Shown here one piece after another: positions 5,875 to 7,398 of a stretch of DNA of 7,398 nucleotides. The notes below the pieces were generated by a model that was not told where the DNA came from, searched no databases, and worked only from the letters and a program-made list of their open reading frames with translations. The DNA is from an uncultured Eggerthellaceae bacterium (GTDB lineage: Bacteria > Actinomycetota > Coriobacteriia > Coriobacteriales > Eggerthellaceae): assembly GCA_949450265.1 (NCBI GenBank), contig CASTMW010000073.1, forward strand, positions 1 through 7,398. The letters run 5' to 3'. A program made the position numbers and the translations under genes. Within the stretch, counting starts at the first letter, position 1. Every line of letters starts with the position of its first letter.

Positions 5875-6699
5875 CGCGGTACGGAAGCGGTCGATGCTCT
5901 TCATGTATTCGCTGAGTAACGCATGCGGTTCCTCAAGGTAGAACGGCTTATTGGCAAGCGCGGGATGGTTCACCACCGCGACCAGCGCATCGAAACCGAT
6001 CGTGCCTTCGCCGATATTGGCATGCCGTCCTTCGTGCGACCCCTTGCCGTATTCTGCATCGGTCAGATGCACGGCGAACACCCGGTCGAGCCCCACTTGC
6101 TCGTCGAACGTCTTCAGCACCCCGTCAAGATCGTCCACGATGTCGTAGCCTGCGTTCCATAGATTACAGGTATCCAGGCACACGCCCACCCGGTCGGGGA
6201 GCTTCACCCCTGCGAGCACTTGCGCCAGCTGCTCGAACGTGCTGCCGATCTCGGTGCCGCGCCCGCTCATGGTCAGCAACGCCACGCGGGTCGTTTGGCT
6301 GGGTTGCAGCGTGGCATTCATGGCATCGGCCAACAGCTCGCATGCTGCACTGATCGATTGGCCTTCGGCGTTGCCGCAGTGCAGGGCGTACAGGTTATGT
6401 GGCGTCTCTTCCATGCGCGCAAGGTCTTCCGCGAATTCTGCCAGAGCGAAATCCCGCTTGCTCTGATCGGGTCCGACCATGTTCATGGTGTAGGACGCAT
6501 ATCCCATGATGACATCGATCCCCACGGTGGGTGCATACTTCTTGAACGCGGTCAGGTCCTTCGGATCGATGGTGCGGGCACGGCCGCCGCGAGGGTTGCG
6601 TGTGAAGAACTGGAAGGTGGTGGCGTGGATGGATTCAGCCTCGTGGGCCATCGCAAGGTATCCGCCTTCGGTGGAAAGATGGCATCCTATGGTGAGCAT
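5857..6699 (-). CDS. Endonuclease IV (Nfo)-family TIM-barrel protein with altered metal site
   Basis: This is a 280-residue AP endonuclease IV/xylose-isomerase-like TIM barrel. Family landmarks from N to C terminus are IGCHLSTEGGYLAMA (4-18), TFQFFTRNPRG (28-38), YASYTMN (67-73), LHCG (106-109), SGRGTEIG (145-152), LDTCNLWNAGYDI (175-187), HLTDAEYG (211-218), GRHANIGEGTIG (224-235) and LEEP (255-258). True Nfo uses three zincs to cut DNA at abasic sites. Compared with E. coli Nfo ligands, H109, D179, H216, H231 and E261 are kept (H107, D176, H211, H226, E256). However H69, E145, H182 and D229 appear replaced by Y67, L142, N179 and G224. Normal AP-endonuclease chemistry is therefore doubtful. 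The start ATG at 6699 is supported by AAAGGA (6706-6711, minus strand) with a 6-nt spacer. It is transcribed convergently to the ABC gene. Confidence 0.85.
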   Translation of the reverse strand: MLTIGCHLSTEGGYLAMAHEAESIHATTFQFFTRNPRGGRARTIDPKDLTAFKKYAPTVGIDVIMGYASYTMNMVGPDQSKRDFALAEFAEDLARMEETPHNLYALHCGNAEGQSISAACELLADAMNATLQPSQTTRVALLTMSGRGTEIGSTFEQLAQVLAGVKLPDRVGVCLDTCNLWNAGYDIVDDLDGVLKTFDEQVGLDRVFAVHLTDAEYGKGSHEGRHANIGEGTIGFDALVAVVNHPALANKPFYLEEPHALLSEYMKSIDRFRTARNQHR

Positions 6700-6770
6700 G
6701 GCAGGTCCTTTCTCGCATTCCATGCCAGTGTAGGACCGCTGTTGCGGGCGGATGCTCTTTGCCCGGTAGG

Positions 6771-6783
6771 CGTAATTAATACG
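6771..6783. promoter_or_regulatory. AT-rich imperfect dyad between divergent units
   Basis: CGTAATTAATACG has arms CGTA and TACG around an ATTAA centre. It sits in the 152-bp gap between the minus-strand Nfo-family gene and tRNA-Ser, in otherwise GC-rich sequence. It could be an operator or simply promoter-associated AT-rich DNA. Confidence 0.25.
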
Positions 6784-6791
6784 TAAAGCCG

Positions 6792-6820
6792 TGTCGCGCG
6801 GCCGTTTCTTGCGCTATACT
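6792..6820 (+). promoter_or_regulatory. Probable tRNA-Ser promoter
   Basis: TATACT at 6815-6820 is a good -10 element placed 31 bp before the tRNA. The -35 region at about 6792-6797 (TGTCGC) is weak. Initiation near 6827 would leave a 5' leader of about 25 nt for RNase P to remove. Confidence 0.5.
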
Positions 6821-6851
6821 ATCTAGCTGCTGCATCGCAGCGTCAGCCCGC

Positions 6852-6943
6852 GGAGAGGTGTCCGAGCTGGCCGAAGGAGCACGATTGGAAATCGTGTATG
6901 CCCCAAAAGGGTATCCAGGGTTCAAATCCCTGCCTCTCCGCCA
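6852..6943 (+). tRNA. tRNA-Ser (anticodon GGA)
   Basis: A class II tRNA of 92 nt including an encoded CCA (6941-6943). The acceptor stem GGAGAGG (6852-6858) pairs fully with CCTCTCC (6933-6939), and the discriminator is G6940, as expected for tRNA-Ser. The anticodon stem CACGA/TCGTG (6880-6884/6892-6896) encloses loop TTGGAAA, with anticodon GGA at 6887-6889, reading UCC and UCU. A long variable arm at about 6897-6914 is typical of serine tRNAs. The T arm is CAGGG/CCCTG around TTCAAAT (6921-6927). Confidence 0.97.
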
Positions 6944-7064
6944 CAAACTTCCCTCAGCACATCAGCTTTGCGCTCCAAGCGCTCCTTCTTCGTTGGGCGA
7001 AGCCAACTCAGGCGCGCTTTCACGCAAATCTGACGCACTGAGAAAAGTTTGATTCGCTATGCGG

Positions 7065-7070
7065 TATAAT
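7065..7070 (+). promoter_or_regulatory. Isolated consensus -10 box TATAAT
   Basis: A perfect TATAAT lies 122 bp downstream of the tRNA, but bases 7042-7047 (GAAAAG) do not resemble a -35. It marks the start of the AT-rich right end. It may be a promoter for the structured region downstream or simply composition. Confidence 0.25.
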
Positions 7071-7137
7071 CTTGTGCGCCGTTGCATTCGTTCTTGTACG
7101 CCATTCTGATTCTTTTCCAATTTCAACCAGAATCCGT

Positions 7138-7166
7138 TAGAACATTCCCGCAAAACCCGATATAAT
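7138..7166 (+). promoter_or_regulatory. Candidate promoter of the structured RNA
   Basis: TATAAT at 7161-7166 is a perfect -10. TTAGAA at 7138-7143 is a poor -35 at 17-bp spacing. The predicted start at about 7172-7174 coincides with the first base of stem-loop 1 of the RNA candidate. Confidence 0.4.
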
Positions 7167-7171
7167 TTCAA

Positions 7172-7256
7172 CCAAAGCCACTCCCTGCGGGGAGATTTGG
7201 AAGTCGGAATCGGGTTCACCCGTGCAATCATGGGCCCCGATTCCGGCGTTTATATT
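7172..7256 (+). ncRNA. Candidate structured small RNA or leader with two stem-loops
   Basis: Stem-loop 1 has CCAAA (7172-7176) pairing with TTTGG (7196-7200) and CTCCC (7181-7185) pairing with GGGAG (7190-7194) around TGCG. Stem-loop 2 has CGGAATCGGG (7205-7214) pairing perfectly with CCCGATTCCG (7236-7245). Its inner stem CCCGTG (7219-7224) pairs with CATGGG (7229-7234) through one G-U, around loop CAAT. A moderately T-rich tail follows (7249-7256). It matches no RNA family I recognise; in particular it is not a tRNA, an SRP RNA or a known riboswitch that I can see. Alternatives are a terminator for the minus-strand reading frame ending at 7250, or a leader of a gene beyond the window. Confidence 0.4.
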
Positions 7257-7375
7257 GCAGCTTTCAGTATTTGGACGTTTCTCTCTATGTTGTTCCAGTA
7301 GTCACCCCAATGCTTAATTCCCGCTGTTCCACATAAACTATCTGGGTTATGTTTCAAAAAGTGTGCTCTCTTGGA
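7250..7375 (-). pseudogene. Possible C-terminal fragment of an unrecognised protein
   Basis: On the minus strand, 41 sense codons run from after an in-frame TAA (7376-7378) to a TAA stop at 7250-7252. The peptide looks protein-like, especially its end: GIKHWGDYWNNIERNVQILK followed by AAI. Upstream of the TAA the same frame reads LNTGGE up to the window edge. It may be the tail of a gene broken by a nonsense change, a frameshifted gene end, or a chance open stretch. There is no ATG and no ribosome site; a TTG at about 7357 is possible. I do not recognise the family. G+C here is about 39%, far below typA. Confidence 0.3.
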
Positions 7376-7398
7376 TTATTCACCGCCTGTATTCAGTG

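Noticed and set aside
6988..7002. CTTCG/CGAAG hairpin as a tRNA-Ser terminator
   Set aside because: The stem is only 5 bp and is not followed by a T-run; the evidence is too weak to call a terminator.
7212..7221. GGGTTCACCC resembling a tRNA T arm, suggesting a tRNA fragment or att site
   Set aside because: The surrounding bases do not extend the match to tRNA-Ser, there is no acceptor end, and the bases fit better into the larger hairpin.
6962..7231. 89-codon minus-strand open frame downstream of the tRNA
   Set aside because: It runs through the inverted repeats and the TATAAT boxes, has no ribosome site, and gives no recognisable protein. Structure at RNA level explains the region better.
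7325..7340. parS-like half-site TGTTCCAC
   Set aside because: Only the first half matches; the second half (ATAAACTA) breaks the dyad, so it is not a parS site.

Overview
The window is a compact, high-GC bacterial chromosome segment. typA is roughly 65% G+C where I sampled it, and the sequence falls to about 40% at the right end. The extracytoplasmic foldase is a lipoprotein, which points to a Gram-positive cell plan. Together with the high GC and a particular endonuclease IV subfamily, this suggests Actinomycetota, most likely class Coriobacteriia (Eggerthellales-like). That placement is an inference.

Layout, left to right: (i) 1-241 has no gene, only degenerate GGATG-rich repeats and a weak promoter; (ii) 242-742 (+) is a bifunctional-nuclease/DUF151 protein; (iii) 896-913 is a perfect 18-bp palindrome containing an exact ParB-binding parS site, which suggests the window is near the replication origin; (iv) 933-1565 (+) is a short, divergent CPBP (Abi) membrane-protease homologue; (v) 1566-1806 holds a promoter candidate and eleven degenerate 11-bp repeats ahead of typA; (vi) 1807-3615 (+) is typA/bipA, a ribosome-associated GTPase; (vii) 3753-5018 (+) is a PrsA/SurA-like parvulin lipoprotein with a very acidic tail, overlapping by 4 bp (viii) 5015-5821 (+), a stand-alone ABC ATPase; (ix) 5857-6699 (-) is an endonuclease IV-family protein convergent with the ABC gene; (x) 6852-6943 (+) is tRNA-Ser(GGA); (xi) 6944-7398 has no confident gene. 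It drops in G+C, carries two TATAAT boxes, a strongly structured two-hairpin RNA candidate, and a short protein-like open stretch on the minus strand.

Most of the genes are housekeeping: translation/stress GTPase, protein folding outside the membrane, a serine tRNA. The strongest unexplained signals are four. The Nfo-family protein keeps its fold motifs but appears to have lost four of the nine Zn ligands. A perfect parS site sits between two ordinary genes. A helical-period (11 bp) repeat array fills the typA leader. The structured RNA candidate begins where its TATAAT box predicts. I did not find a complete new multi-gene system in this window.
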